From Mytilisepta virgata (Eukaryota > Mollusca > Bivalvia > Mytilida > Mytilidae), in NCBI GenBank assembly GCA_028015205.1, contig CM051521.1:122024614-122088613 (forward strand): a DNA stretch of 64,000 nt, written 5' to 3'. Within the stretch, counting starts at the first letter, position 1. Each line of letters starts with the position of its first letter. This document shows, in pieces, positions 46,801 through 61,800 of the stretch. The translations under genes and the position numbers were made by a program. The notes under the pieces are model-generated. The model made no database searches. It worked only from the letters and a program-made list of their open reading frames with translations, and was not told the origin of the DNA.

Positions 46801-49800
46801 AAAATTTTCTATATCCTAAACCTAATGGAATATTCTTTAGTACATCTACTTGACCTCCTTAATTTTCTATCCTATCTTATGCAGTATTTGGGTGCAACCT
46901 TACCTTATTTACAGCTTTAGGGCAGCAAAATTAAATGAAATGAAATAACATGTTATGCTTTTCTATCATGGATTTAATTATTTTGTAAAACTTTACAATT
47001 TAGACTTTTGTCAGATATAGGCATTTCAGCGATCAGCACATCTGAGTTGAGGATAATTCAGGGATAACAAATTTCATAACATTTAAGAACCTCTGGATAT
47101 AACTTACCACATACTTTCCATAATATGATATATACATAGTATATCGATTTGGTCCCAGACAAACCTGTCAGAACTAGGTCAATACATTTTCATTTTGCAG
47201 ATGCCGCAAGCACCTCCAAGTTTATTTTCAGAATGAACTACTACTAGAATGCAGGAGATTTTATTCCTGTCTTTTTTCAGAAAATTTCTTAGATTGCCCT
47301 TCCAAGTTCTCCTACAGCTCAGTTTCCGTAAAATTTAACAATATATACTTTTTACAGTAAATATTTAAGTATCTGTTTCGAGCTTGTACAATAAAATATT
47401 CAATAGGCAACGGACACAGATATTTATTTTGGAAAGTGCCATGCGACATTAATTACTAAATGTCAAAACATTGTCATCAGTTTTGGAAAATCTGCTCTAA
47501 ATGCAGTGCAATAGACTACTGCTAATTGGATATAAAAAATGTCAACAAAAATATCCCATTATCCAGGATATTCAATTAGACAGAAACAACACTTCTGAAA
47601 AAATAAGCCATGTAATTCCATTTTTATATATTTCATATGCATATAGTGTCCTATCTTGTAGCTTATTTCAACCTATTGGCATTTATTTGAATTTTAATGT
47701 AAACTAGGACATTTGACCAAACAAATATGTTCAAATATAATGGAGTGTCTTCGTGAAAGAAAATTTTTTGAAGTCATTTCTTGTACACAGAAACAAGATA
47801 TTTTATTAAATGACATTGTCATCAATGTTAGATGAGAATTCTATCCAACTAGAAGGAGTATTCTATTATCAGGTATTCAAATATCCAATAAATTTAACCT
47901 ATAATAACTAAGAAATGGTTTGGTGTTTTGATATTATATTTCCCGATATATTCCTTTATCAGATATCCTATTTCATGGAGTCTACTGTATTACTTATTGC
48001 ACAGTTATACACAGTATAGAATAAGTATATTTTTTTATGTCAGTAACTTACAATAACAGTTAAATTATAACTGTCCATGTCCTCTCTGTCTAAAGATCCA
48101 TTCACTGATAATATACCTGCTTGTTCATCTATTATAAAGTGATTACCTGTAAAAGTGAAAAAAATTACTGAATGTGTGACATATTAATTATGTCATATAC
48201 ATTTTTGAGAGAGATTTTTTTAGGGGAAAGGAGAGCAGGTAAAATTTGAAACTATTACTGCTAGTTTGTTAATATATGATCAGTAGGCTTGTTGCTGGTA
48301 TTAAACGTACAGAAAAAAAGGCAGCAATTAAAGAATAAATACAATTCAAGAAACACAGCACTTACAATAAAGACAAAGGTTAAATAAGTAAACAACAAGA
48401 ATATGTGTCCGCAGAATACAATGCCCCTCTGCACTATCATTCTCTATGTTCAATGAACCAGGAAATTGGGGTCAAAACCCCAATTTGACATACAACTGAG
48501 ACAGATCACATAATAATTAACAGCTGTACTAAGATGAAGTGACTACAACTTTATCCTAAACTACCTTCACCAAATATTAACTGTTTCCACACCATCATAT
48601 TTCTATGTTCAGTGAACCATGAAAATGGGGTCAAAACCCTAATTTGGCATGCAAATTAGAAATACCACATTATAACGAACATGTGTATTAAGTTTCAAGT
48701 TGATGAGACTACAATTTCACCCTAAACTACCTTCACCAAAAACTTTACCCTGATTCAGGACAGATGGATGCACATACCGAAAAACATAATGCCCCTCTAA
48801 TTATCCCTCATTTAACATCTATTAGCCATACTAATAGCAATAGCTCACCTGGCCCACAGTGACAGGTGAGCTAACAAGAATGATAAATAACTAATGGATT
48901 TATATAAAACTGAGAATAGGTTCCTTTAAAAGGGGAGCAGGTGAGTAACAAAATAGTACACTTGGTTAACCTCTAAATGTATGATTAAGATCAATGTGCA
49001 CATATATACATATTCTCTCTTACCAAAATCTTTATGCAGGAAGTAGATTATCATGCCATTATCTCCAGTATCTGGATCAGTTGCCATGACAACCAATGGT
49101 TGTGGTGATGTGTTTTCCTGGACAACATACTTGTATGACGTCTGAGGGAAGTGAGGTGAGTTATCATTTATATCTGTGACTGTTACACCTACCTGATGAT
49201 TAGATATAACTATTTCTAAAAGTTTACAAAAACTATACAATCTGCAGTAATTAATTATCCCCATTACAACTGACTGCTTAAGAATTGAAGGAATGTTTCA
49301 GCTTTATTGGGTTGTAAAAGTGTTGACTGTAGCACATTTTGTAGTACCTTATACTGAAGATGTGTTTTTGTTCAAAAGCTTTAAAAACATATGAAACCAC
49401 TCAAATATGTAATTAATCACAAAGAAAAAGGGAAAAAAATTAATTTAACTTACAGAATTTGTCTTCATTGTTTGAAAAATTCCTATGTAGTGCATTGTTC
49501 TTGTATGTTGTATATCATAAATACATACACTCTTTTAGTTTATCACTGAGATATGAAAGAAGTGATTGTGGGGTCACAGGATATAGTTTACACTAATCCA
49601 ATTTCAAAATTTGTTGAAATATTCATCAAAATATTTATATAAAATTTAACCTAGAATGAGTTATGTTACAAATAATTGCACATTACCAGACAAATATAAT
49701 TCAGAGTATGAATAATAATATCACAATATGACACATTCTCCCTCAACTAGGCCAATAAGCAGTTATCATTTGTTACTTACCACAGTATACGCTGTCCTTT

Positions 49801-52800
49801 CTGGTATTTTGCCATCAGTAACTTGTACTGCGAAACTGAAGTTTGGATTATTCTCCCTGTCTATATTAGTAGCTGTGGTAATATTTCCCTGAAATACAGT
49901 TTATTAAGTGTAAAATAAATATGCTTCCTATCACATCAAAAACAGCATGGTTAAAAAACAGTTTATTTAGTATAAGTAAATAATATATATCCTGAAATAA
50001 ATACATGGCTGTCCTGTGTAGGTGTGAAATATCATTTTCATGTGTCCATACATGTACAACCCCTGAGTACACAACAGGCCCCCTGAAAATGTGGAAAATT
50101 CTATGTACATGTACAACCCCTGAGTACACAACAGACCCCCTGAAAATGTGGAAAATTCTATGTACATGCACAACCCCTGAGTACACAATAGGCCCCTTGA
50201 AAATGTGGAAAATTCTATGTACAACCCTTGAGTACACAATAGGCCCCCTGAAAATGTGGAAAATTCTATGTACATGTACAACCCTTGAGTACACAATAGG
50301 CCCCCTGAAAATGTGGAAAATTCTATGTACATGTACAACCCTTGAGTACACAACAGGCCCCCTGAAAATGTGGAAAATTCTATGTACATGTACAACCCTT
50401 GAGTACACAATAGACCCTTGAAAATGTGGAAAATTCTAAATACATGTACAATCCCTGAGTACACAATAGATGCCTTGAAAATGTGGAAAATTCTACATAC
50501 ATGTACAATCCCTGAATTCACAATAGACCCCTTGAAAATGTGGAAAATTCTATGTACATATAAAACCAATGAGTACAGAACAGACCCTCTGAAAATGTGG
50601 AAAATTCTATGTACATGTAAATGCTGAAAATCAACGGCTACTTTCAAACATATCTTTTTACTTCTTTCATTGGGAATGGACAGGCACTCAAACTTTGGGT
50701 TACGGAAATGATTTTAGTAAAGATTTTTAAACAACAATCCTTCTCCAAAAGAAAATATAATATCTCTCAATAAAATGATGATTAACTCTTGGAAAGTAAT
50801 TTTTTCATGAAGGAAAAAAAGTCTTTAACACCCAAAAACAAATCAGTACATTATTCTATAACTGTCAAGATAACAAAAATAATCCATTTCTTTGCTTTAA
50901 TTATACCATGCACAGGTGGGGATTTTGCATATAGAGTTAATCTGCCATTCGTCTTCTCCAATATTTGCTTGCTCTACTAAGATGTACTGTGAGCCATTGG
51001 TCACTAGTGATAAGGTTGAAAAATAAACGAAGTCGTCAAACAGGAACTTGATGTCGCCTTGGTCTGAAAACGTATCCCACCATATACCGTACCTTTAGAA
51101 GGCTTGTGACAAAATATCAAGTGGCTGTGATGAGTAGTTGCAGAGAAAAGTGTGACAAAATTTTTTTAAGGACAGAAGGACGGATATACAGACAGAACCA
51201 CAAGGGTAAAACAGAACACCCCTCCCCCTCGCCTTTGGAGTGGGGATATAATAAGAGATACTTACTGAAATAGGGGATACACTGAAATATTTCTCAGACT
51301 CTGAGCTTGTTATCAAGGAATATTGTAGTTTGAAGTTTGTTCCATTTTCCACTACAGCTTCAACTATTCCCACAGAATAACCTAATATGTAAATAAAACA
51401 TGCAAATAAAATATGTAGATAAAAAATAAAATTCTTCTACCACTCCCAGCAAATAATCTGGAAATATAACATGAAATACAGCTGTATTTTCAAAACAGTA
51501 AATGCATTGGTAGCTGAGACCTACATCTTCTATAGACTCAGAGAATTATCCACAACTTACTTCTATAGACTCAGAGAATTATCCAATATCTTACTTCTAT
51601 ACTCAGAGAATTATCTAATATCTTACTTCTATAGACTCAGAGAATTATCCAATATCTTACTTCTATAGACTCAGAGAATTATCCAATATCTTACTTCTTT
51701 AGACTCAGAGAATTATCAAATATCTTACTTCTGTACTCAGAGAATTATCCAATATCTTACTTCTATAGACTCAGAGAATTATCCAATATCTTACTTCTAT
51801 AGACTCAGAGAATTATCCAATATCTTACTTCTATAGACTCAGAGAATTATCCAATATCTTACTTCTATAGACTCAGGGAATTATCCAATATTTTACTTCT
51901 ATACTCAGAGAATTATACAATATCTTACTTCTACAGACTCTGGGAATTATCCAATATCTTACTTCTATAGACTCAGAGAATTATCCAATATCTTACTTCT
52001 ATACTCAGAGAATTATCCAATATCTTACTTCTTTAGACTCAGAGAATTATACAATATCTTACTATTATAGACTCAGAGAATTACCCAATATCTTACTTCT
52101 ATAGACTCAGAGAATTACCCAAAATCTAACAGAGTTAAAATGACATATTATTTGAAAGTGACAATCAGGTGACATACATCAATGTAACTAGCAAAAAACC
52201 CACAAACAAAAAATGAATCATACTGATAATCATTTATGGAAGCAGTTCATAATGAAACAAAATAATTTTCATTTTCAATGTTTGTTTGTTACTAAATTGA
52301 CCAAGGGAATAAACACTGAATAGACATTTGTCCGAACTTGCTTGTTCAAGGAATGTATCATGTTTCAACACACATGTTCACAGTATTTATCTGCAGTAAA
52401 TGTTATCTTTCACACTCAGCTTTAGAGTTTGGTCTAAAATTTCCCTCACACTTAGCTTAAGAGATTGGTTAATGTTACCTTTCCCACTGAGTTTAAGAGA
52501 TTGGTTAATCTTACCTTTCACACTGAGCTTGAGAGATTGGTTAATCTTACCTTTCCCACTGAGCTTAAGAGATTGGTTACTTTAACCTTTCACACTTAGC
52601 TTGAGAGATTGGTTAATCTTACCTTTCACACTGAGCTTAAGAGATTGGTTAATCTTACCTTTCACACTTAGCTTGAGAGATTGGTTAATCTTACCTTTCA
52701 CCTTGAGCTTAAGAGATTGGTTTATCTTACCTTTCACTCTTAGCTTAAGAGATTAGTCAATCTTTCAGACAAAGAGATTGGTCAATTTTATCTTTTACAC

Positions 52801-55800
52801 AAAGCTTTAGAAAATGGTCAGTCTGAAATTTCACACTAACTAATTTTTAGAAGAAAATTGAAAATTGTCATAAAGTACTGACTGTGTTTATGACATCTTT
52901 ATGACATCTTGTTTGGTTTATAAATAAGTGTGCTATGATATTTCCATACCCTTTTACTTACCTATATTGACATTCTCAGGTATTGTGAAGTTGTACTCTG
53001 GTAACAGGAAAACAGGTGCTTGATCATTGATGCCTTCTACCATAACAGTCAATGTCAAATTTGATGATAAAGGTGTGGCACCTTTGTCAGTGGCTATTAC
53101 CAATACGTCTAAAGCAGCTGTCTTCGTGGCATTCTTGTCCAGAATATGTAGGCGGTTCAATGAATTCAGGTCAACCTGTGCCTTAATGGTTACAACACCT
53201 GTCATGGGATTTATTTTGAAGTAATTTAGAATTTGAGATTTTTCTGCCTCCAGTTTAAATTCAATCATGGAATTTTGACCAATATCTTTATCTCTCACAT
53301 TTGGTAACAAAATGGGGGACCCAACAGGGGACTTCTCTATAATAGTGGCAGTAGCTGTTGTTATGACTTTATTCTCTGCATTATAGAAAACTGGCTGATT
53401 GTCATTCACATCCCCAACATGCACCTCTAATAATGTACTTGTATGACATGGTGGAGTACCATGGTCCTTGGCATAAACATAAAACTTATAATATTCCTGT
53501 GTTTCTCTGTCCAACACACCATCCAGTACAAGTTCATCACCATCAACTATAAACAGTGAAGTTTCTGAAAAAAAAAATCAAGTGAATGTCTGACAGATAT
53601 ATATGTACAATCAAACCTGCTTTTAAAAGCCACAACTGGGACAAAAGTAAAGTGGCCGCATAAGACAGGTGACCGTTTAATCAAGTTTTACACTGAGCGG
53701 CAGATTTTGCTTTCCAGTCCGGAACGATCAAGATATTATCGTTGCCTAACATACAGAACATGGCGGTTCGACTGAGGTGAAACAATGTTTTTTTACACAA
53801 TCGACCGTAAATGAACGATGGGATTGATAAATTGAATGATAATTAAGCTCTGCCATTAATTAAAGATGATTTGAAAGTCAATCAACGATGATTTTAACAT
53901 GTACAGAAAGGTAAATGACCACTTAGTTTAGGTAAATTTCAAGCTTCGATACCATTTTTGTGAATGCTGCCACATAAGACAGGTGACCGCTTATTCAAGT
54001 TAAATTAACACGTTAAACTCTTTGGGCAGACTACAGGACAACCACTGAAGGCAGGTGGCTGCTCAACTAAGGTGACCGTTAGGGCAGGTTTGACTGTATT
54101 TTCTTTTCTGGATTTTTAAAAATTTTAACCCTAGTTAGAAAATAAAAGATTCACACTACATACTGAAAAAACAATTCTAAATTTTAGATATCAATAAAAT
54201 TATAATAGTTACTAAATTTATGATAAATATTATAAAAACCTGTTTCATTAATATAAAATGAAACATGAGAATTCTTTCCAGCATCTACGTCTTTTGCGGT
54301 GAGATTGTACACTACGGTAGAATTCTGGGTATTTTCTGGTACCGTAACCAGTAAGTTTTGTGATGGGAACACAGGACAGTTGTCATTAACATCCTCGATA
54401 TAGATGTGAACTGTTGTATTGGTTTCCTGTTGTCCATCAAAGGCTTCCATATTTATTCTAAATGCCGATTTCTTCTCTCGATCCAACCCACCACTAGTGT
54501 ATACAATGCCTGAAATGTAAAAGATAATCATTCAATGACAAGTCTGATTCTTGTTACCATTTTTCTTTGCTATTTCCTTCTCCACTTTTTAAGGTAAGAT
54601 GTAAGTATGTCAGTAAATTAAAAGAAAGGTTTCCATAGATTGGTATATGATAAGTATTGTAATAAATCAAATCTTTCAAACAAATTTTCCAAAGAAAATA
54701 AAATAAAATGGGTCAAAGACACAAATGGCCGGGTTGCTTTACTGGGTGTTTACTGTAGTGGTGACAAAGGTGATTACAAGAAGTGATGTCAATCAGAAGT
54801 GACATCACAAATTGTATCCTCGTTTAAAAATGGGAAGAAATCCTCAGTGCTTGAATAATGAAAGTCTTCAAGAATTGCAAAAAATTTCTCAAAACATATC
54901 CATAAAGTGAAGTGCAAATCGTCAATATATATAGAAACATTCTTTCAACTTTCAAGGATGTAGGTGACAAACTGTAGGAGGAGTTGATTTCACAATATAG
55001 GTACCCTCTATTGAAGATGTCAATAAAAAAAACGACTAAGTTCCAAAGTTTGAAAAAATGGGAAATAATTCCTGAAATAATTCCATAAAGTGAGGTGCAC
55101 ATCTTCAATATATATTAAAACATTCTGCGAAGTTTCAAGGATGCGGGTGAAAAACTGTAGGAGGAGTTGATTTCGCAAAATAGGTACCCTCTATTGAAGA
55201 TGTCAATAAAAAACGACTAAGTTCCAAAGTTTGGAAAAATGGGAAATAATTCCTGAAATAATTCCATAAAGTGAGGTGCACATCTTCAATATGTATTAAA
55301 AGATTCTGCGAAGTTTCAATGATGCGGGTGAAAAACTGTAGGAGGAGTTGATTTCGCAAAATAGGTACCCTCTATTGAAGATGTCAAAAAAAAAAACGAC
55401 TAAGTTCCAAAGTTTGGAAAAATGGGAAATAATTCCATAAAGTGAGGTGCACATCTTCAATATATATAGAAACATTCTATGAAGTTACAAGGGTGTGGGT
55501 GAAAAACTGTAGGAGGAGTTGATTTTGCAAAATAGGTACCCATTTTCCCCACCCACCCGCCCGCTGCCCGCCCGAAATTCACCATACTATAACCCAGATT
55601 TGCACTCTGTGCAACCCGGCCAAAAATTCATATCACATAACTGACTGTGAATATTCAAAAATATTATCTGTACTTGATCAAAGCAACTTCTGTCATCATC
55701 TCAAAGATTTCAATAATAAGACCAATAAAAAAGTGACTTTTTTCTAAATGAAAATTTTTTGATGTTAATACATGTACTACTTTTACACACCTGATAAAAT

Positions 55801-58800
55801 ATCTACATAAAATTTTCCATCTGATCCTGAGTCTATTCTATATCTAGTTGTCAAGTTTCCGCTTATATCAACATCTGTCGCTGTAACATTGCCGATAACT
55901 TCACCAGCTACAGCCGATTCTTTGACAAAGAAAGTGTAATTTATTGAAGAAAATACCGGAGGTTCATCATTGACATCAATCAATGTTATGTTAAGACTTG
56001 TTATGTTATGATTTCCCATTCCATCTCTGTCCACAGCTTTAATCTATAAAACACAATGTTACCATTTCAACTTAAATACATCAAGTAATCAAAGTGATGG
56101 AAAGCACTGCTGGAAAGATTGCAACTGTAGTTGTGTATAATTTCAAATGGAATTTTATCACAGATTTGTTCTTTGCTATGTGAAATCAATTACAGTGAAT
56201 ATAATCTTTTTTTCCTGAAATATTGAGTATTTTTCTCAAAATCGATGTACATTCCTGGTAACGTATAGAATTTTCAGTAAGAGTTCAATGTCTATAAGTT
56301 ATGACAAATTGTAAGGTTTTTCTCGAATAATGGGTCAATTAAAGAAATAATCGTCACATTAGTAAATGCACAATTAGTTTGTAATAAATTAGTTTAAAAG
56401 TAAAGTTCCCGACAACGGATGATAACTCGCTACACCATTGTATGTGAATGGAAAAGAAGGTTAACAATCAAAATGGCTGAAAGTTCAAAACTGTCAAAAT
56501 CTTAGTTTTAATGTATTTGGGACAATAAAAGTATGTTATACATGGAGCAAAGATTAAACATTCATTCTTGCTTTTCAAATCTTAACTCGAAAAAAATTAT
56601 GTTAAAGTAAACCACACACATGGAAGTTTTACTATACAGTGCCAATTGTGCATGTCTAGGGATTCCCGGAGTTATATTTTTGGGTTCCCGAAATAACTAT
56701 ATCTATTTCACCATCAATATTTTAAAATTGTGATATAAATAATTATCAATGAAAATTTAAGCAGAGGTTAGTTAGATAGTTTTTTTATAATAAGTAATTC
56801 AAATGAGTAACTTAATTGCCTACTTTGTGTACAGCACTTTTCTTTGACCTGAATATAAACTTACAAAATGGCTGAAAGTTCAAAACATGCATTATTTAAA
56901 TGGGTCAATCCTAAAAGAAAAATTTCGTTAAAATTTTTAAAAGCAATATAATACTTTTAATTAATTGATAAAATCAAAAATAAAACTATGAATGTAAAGC
57001 CGTCTATATCTGTAAATGCTCTCAGTAAAAATGTAATGGAAAGCTGTATCCTCCTAGATTCACTTTGATAGATAAATACATCCGCGAAATAATGTTCGGA
57101 TAATCTTTTAATTCTTTGGTGATTTTGGTAAACATAAAGTTCATGTTATTTAAAAACATTAGCTCAAATATTATCAACAAGAAGGTACTCATAATTTAAA
57201 AAATGCTCTATCATCATTGGAACTATATTTTATGGAGTAGAACACAAGTCTAATAGTAGCTACAGGGCAAACTAATGGTTCTGGAGGCAATCTTTCAAAA
57301 AAAATTGTTCTTATTATCTTCACTTCTCCCATTTACAATCAAGAAAAAAATATGACAAATATAAAATATTCAGTCCAGAACAGATTGGTAGATATATACT
57401 GCTCCTGTCAGTTGGTCTATTCTATAGAATACTGACCTGTATAGGATAAATGGACTGAGTTTTGCTGTCCAGGACAGATTGGTTGATATATACTGCTCCT
57501 GTCAGATTGTCTATTCTATAGAATACTAACCTGTATAGGATAAACAGACTGAGTTTCTCTGTCCAGAACAGACTGGTAGACATATACTGCTCCTGTCAGT
57601 TTGTCTGTTCTATAGAATACTGACCAGTATATGATAAACAGACTGAGTTTCTCTGTCCAGAACAGACTGGTAGACATATACTGCTCCTGTCAGATTGTCT
57701 ATTCTATAGAATACTGACCTGTATATGATAAACAGACTGAGTTTCCCTGTCCAGAACAGATTGGTGACATATACTGCATCTGTCAGTTGATCTATTCTGT
57801 AGAATATTGACCTGCATATGATAAACAGGCTGAGTTTCCCTGTCCAGAACAGATTGGTGACATATACTGCATCTGTCACTTGCTCTATTCTATAGAATAC
57901 TGACCTGCATATGATAAACAGGCTGAGTTTCTCTGTCCAGAACAGACTGGTAGACATATACTGCTTCTGTCAGTTTGTCTATTCTAAAGAATACTGACCT
58001 GTATATGATAAACAGACTGAGTTTCTCTGTCCAGAACAGATTGGTGACAAAAACTGCATCTGTCAGTTGATCTATTCTATAGAATACTGACCTGTATAGG
58101 ATAAACAGACTGAGTTCCCCTGTCCAGAACAGATTGGTGACATATACTGCATCTGTCAGTTGATCTATTCTATAGAATACTGACCTGCATATGATAAACA
58201 GACTGAGTTTCCCTGTCCAGAACAGATTGGTGACATATACTGCATCTGTCAGTTGATCTATTCTATAGAATACTGACCTGTATAGGATAAACAGGCTGGG
58301 TTTCGCTGTCCAGAACATACTGGTAGACATATACTGCTTCTCTTAGTTGATCTATTCTATAGAATACTGACCTGTATAGGAAAAACAGACTGGGTTTCAC
58401 TGTCCAGAACAGAAACATATACTGCTCCTGTCAGATTGTCTATTCTTTAGAATACAAACCTGTATAGGATAAACAGACTGAGTTTCTCTGTCCAGAACAG
58501 ATTGGTGACATATACTGCATCTGTCAGTTGCTCTATTCTATAGAATACTGACCTGTAAATGATAAACAGACTGAGTTTCCCTGTCCAGAACAGATTGGTG
58601 ACATATACTGCATCTGTCAGTTGATCTATTCTATAGAATACTGACCTGTATAGGATAAACAGACTGAGTTTCTCTGTCCAGAACAGATTGGTTGATATAT
58701 ACTGCTTCTGTCAGATTGTCTATTCTATAGAATACTGACCTGTATATGATAAACAGACTGAGTTTCCCTGTCCAGAACAGATTGGTGACATATACTGCAT

Positions 58801-61800
58801 CTGTCAGTTGATCTATTCTATAGAATACTGACCTGTATAGGATAAACAGACTGGGTTTCGCTGTCCAGAACATACTGGTAGACATATACTGCTTCTCTTA
58901 GTTGATCTATTCTATAGAATACTGACCTGTATAGGAAAAACAGACTGGGTTTCACTGTCCAGAACAGAAACATATACTGCTCCTGTCAGATTGTCTATTC
59001 TTTAGAATACAAACCTGTATAGGATAAACAGACTGAGTTTCTCTGTCCAGAACAGATTGGTGACATATACTTCATCTGTCAGTTGCTCTATTCTATAGAA
59101 TACTGACCTGTAAATGATAAACAGACTGAGTTTCCCTGTCCAGAACAGATTGGTGACATATACTGCATCTGTCAGTTGATCTATTCTATAGAATACTGAC
59201 CTGCATATGATAAACAGACTGAGTTTCTCTGTCCAGAACAGATTGGTTGATATATACTGCTTCTGTCAGTTTGTCTATTATATAGAATACTGACCTGTAT
59301 ATGATAAACAGACTGAGTTTCCCTGTCCAGAGCAGATTGGTGACATATACTGCATCTGTCAGTTGCTCTATTCTATAGAATACTGACCTGCATATGATAA
59401 ACAGGCTGAGTTTCCCTGTCCAGAACAGACTGGTAGACATATACTGCTCCTGTCAGTTTGTCTATTCTATAGAATACTGACCTGTATATGATAAACAGAC
59501 TGAGTTTCTCTGTCCATGACAGACTGGTTGACATATACTGCTTCTGTCAGTTGGTCTACTCTATAGAATACTGACCTGTATATGATAAACAGACTGAGTT
59601 TCTCTGTCCATGACAGACTGGTTGACATATACTGCTTCTGTCAGTTGGTCTATTCTATAGAATAGGATAAACAGACTGAGTTTCTTTGTCCAGAACAGAT
59701 TGGTAGATATACCGTTCCTGTCGTTTATAATATTGGTCTATAATATAGAATACTGACCTGTATAGGATAAACAGACTGAGTTTCTCTGTCCAGAACAGAC
59801 TTGCTGACATAAACTGCTCCTGTAAGATTGTCTATTCTGAAAGGTATATTTGTGCCAACCAGTGAATATCTTATCCCTTTTGTACCATTGATACCATTAT
59901 CCATATCAGTTGCAGAAATGGGAGGAACCTGAAGGGGAAAATATACTTAAGAAACAATTCACGGCGTTTTCAAAATATCCTGAATTTATCACAGGTAGGC
60001 CCTTTATGCAAAATATTTTGCCGCAAGTGGTAAAATATCGGCAAACGTCCTACCCATGGTAAAATCAGGATATTTTAAAGCCGCCATGAATAAAAGTTTC
60101 TGTGAAACTTTACTATGACGTTGCCAAACAAGCTGTCTGACATCTGTGACCTTGGAACCAATATATACATATTCTACTATGGATGTTGACTGAAAGCGTT
60201 TGAAGCAGGTCATTTAATTATGTACACCATTTCAACTAAAATCGCCACAATGCAACAATTTTAAGATTTAATTTGCATCATGTTTTGAAAGGATTGAATA
60301 CTTAATTTTTCATTATGTTTAAAGGATTCAAAGTTCTTTAAGTTGCAAATACCAACTTTTCACTGCATATAATATGGTTATAATAAAATTAACTGTACAT
60401 GCATATCAATTTTGATAACTTACTATGCTAACTTCTGTGTTGGGTTTAGAATTTTCCAGTACAACACCAACATATGCCTTTTGTGAAAACATTGGTGAAT
60501 TATCATTAATATCTTTTATATATACTATCACCTCTGTGTAGCCCTAAAAAATACATATTCTATTGTAGCAGTACATAAGAAGTATAGGAGAAATAAATAA
60601 AATACTCTAAATATTTCATATTGTACTACAGACAGGACAGAACCCATATAATAAGACTGAAAATTATCTATTGTTTAAAATATAGCCAGATAATTTACTG
60701 ACAACTAGGGAAAACACTTTAAACAGCGGCAGTTCATTTAGGTGTGCGGAATAAATTGCTCACTAAGGTTTTACACTCAAACTTAGGAAGCTCCAACTCT
60801 GCTAGCTCGAATACTACCGGCGGCTCAAATCGTTTTGAAAGTTTGATGTATTAAAAGCTGTCATGATTACTGTTTAGTAATTAACATGTTTAATTTTTTC
60901 ATCAAAAAATATTTTTTATGATAATTTTAACCTATAACAACTCGTATACGGCATGGCACTGGAAATTTGTCTTCTTTTAACTCAATAACTCAAACAGATT
61001 TCAACTGTATTTCTTAGTGGTGTGTATTTCTTAATACTAGTTACTGTAGCTATCACTGTAAAAGGATATCTATTACCGATACACTGGCCCCCTCCCTCTA
61101 CTATGCCATACTTACAGTTCTCTTTGAGAGTCCATTATCTGTAGCTATCACTGTAAAAGGACATCTATTACTGATACACTGGCCCCCTCCCCCTACTATG
61201 CCATACTTACAGTTCTCTTTGAGAGTCCATTATCTGTAGCTATCACTGTAAAAGGATATCTATTACCGATACACTGGCCCCCTCCCCCTACTATGCCATA
61301 CTTACAGTTCTCTTTGAGAGTCCATTATCTGTAGCTATCACTGTAAAAGGGTATCTATTACTGATACATTGGTCTCCCCTACTATGCCATACTTACAGTT
61401 CTCTTTGAGAGTCCATTATCTGTAGCTATCACTGTAAAAGGATATCTATTACCGATACACTGGCCCCCTCCCCCTACTATGCCATACTTACAGTTCTCTT
61501 TGAGAGTCCATTATCTGTAGCTATCACTGTAAAAGGGTATCTATTACTGATACATTGGTCTCCCCTACTATGCCATACTTACAGTTCTCTTTGAGAGTCC
61601 ATTATCTGTAGCTATCACTGTAAAAGGGTATCTATTACTGATACATTGGTCTCCCCTACTATGCCATACTTACAGTTCTCTTTGAGAGTCCATTATCTGT
61701 AGCTATCACTGTTAAATGATACCTATTACTGATACATTGGTTGCCCCTACTATTCCATACTTACAGTTCTCTTTGAGAGTCCATTATCTGTAGCTATCAC

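Noticed and set aside
49866..50647. Overlapping 226-, 180- and 138-aa ORFs on both strands
   Set aside because: All are frames of the 57-bp tandem repeat; several frames are open simultaneously because the unit lacks stops.
51518..52130. CRISPR-like array of short spaced repeats
   Set aside because: Directly tandem without spacers, and in a eukaryotic intron.
57610..59440. Repetitive ORFs (MSTSLFWT... type) in the exon-5 array
   Set aside because: Out-of-frame translation of exon-derived units. The correct exon frame reads SVLDRETQSVY only in exon 5.
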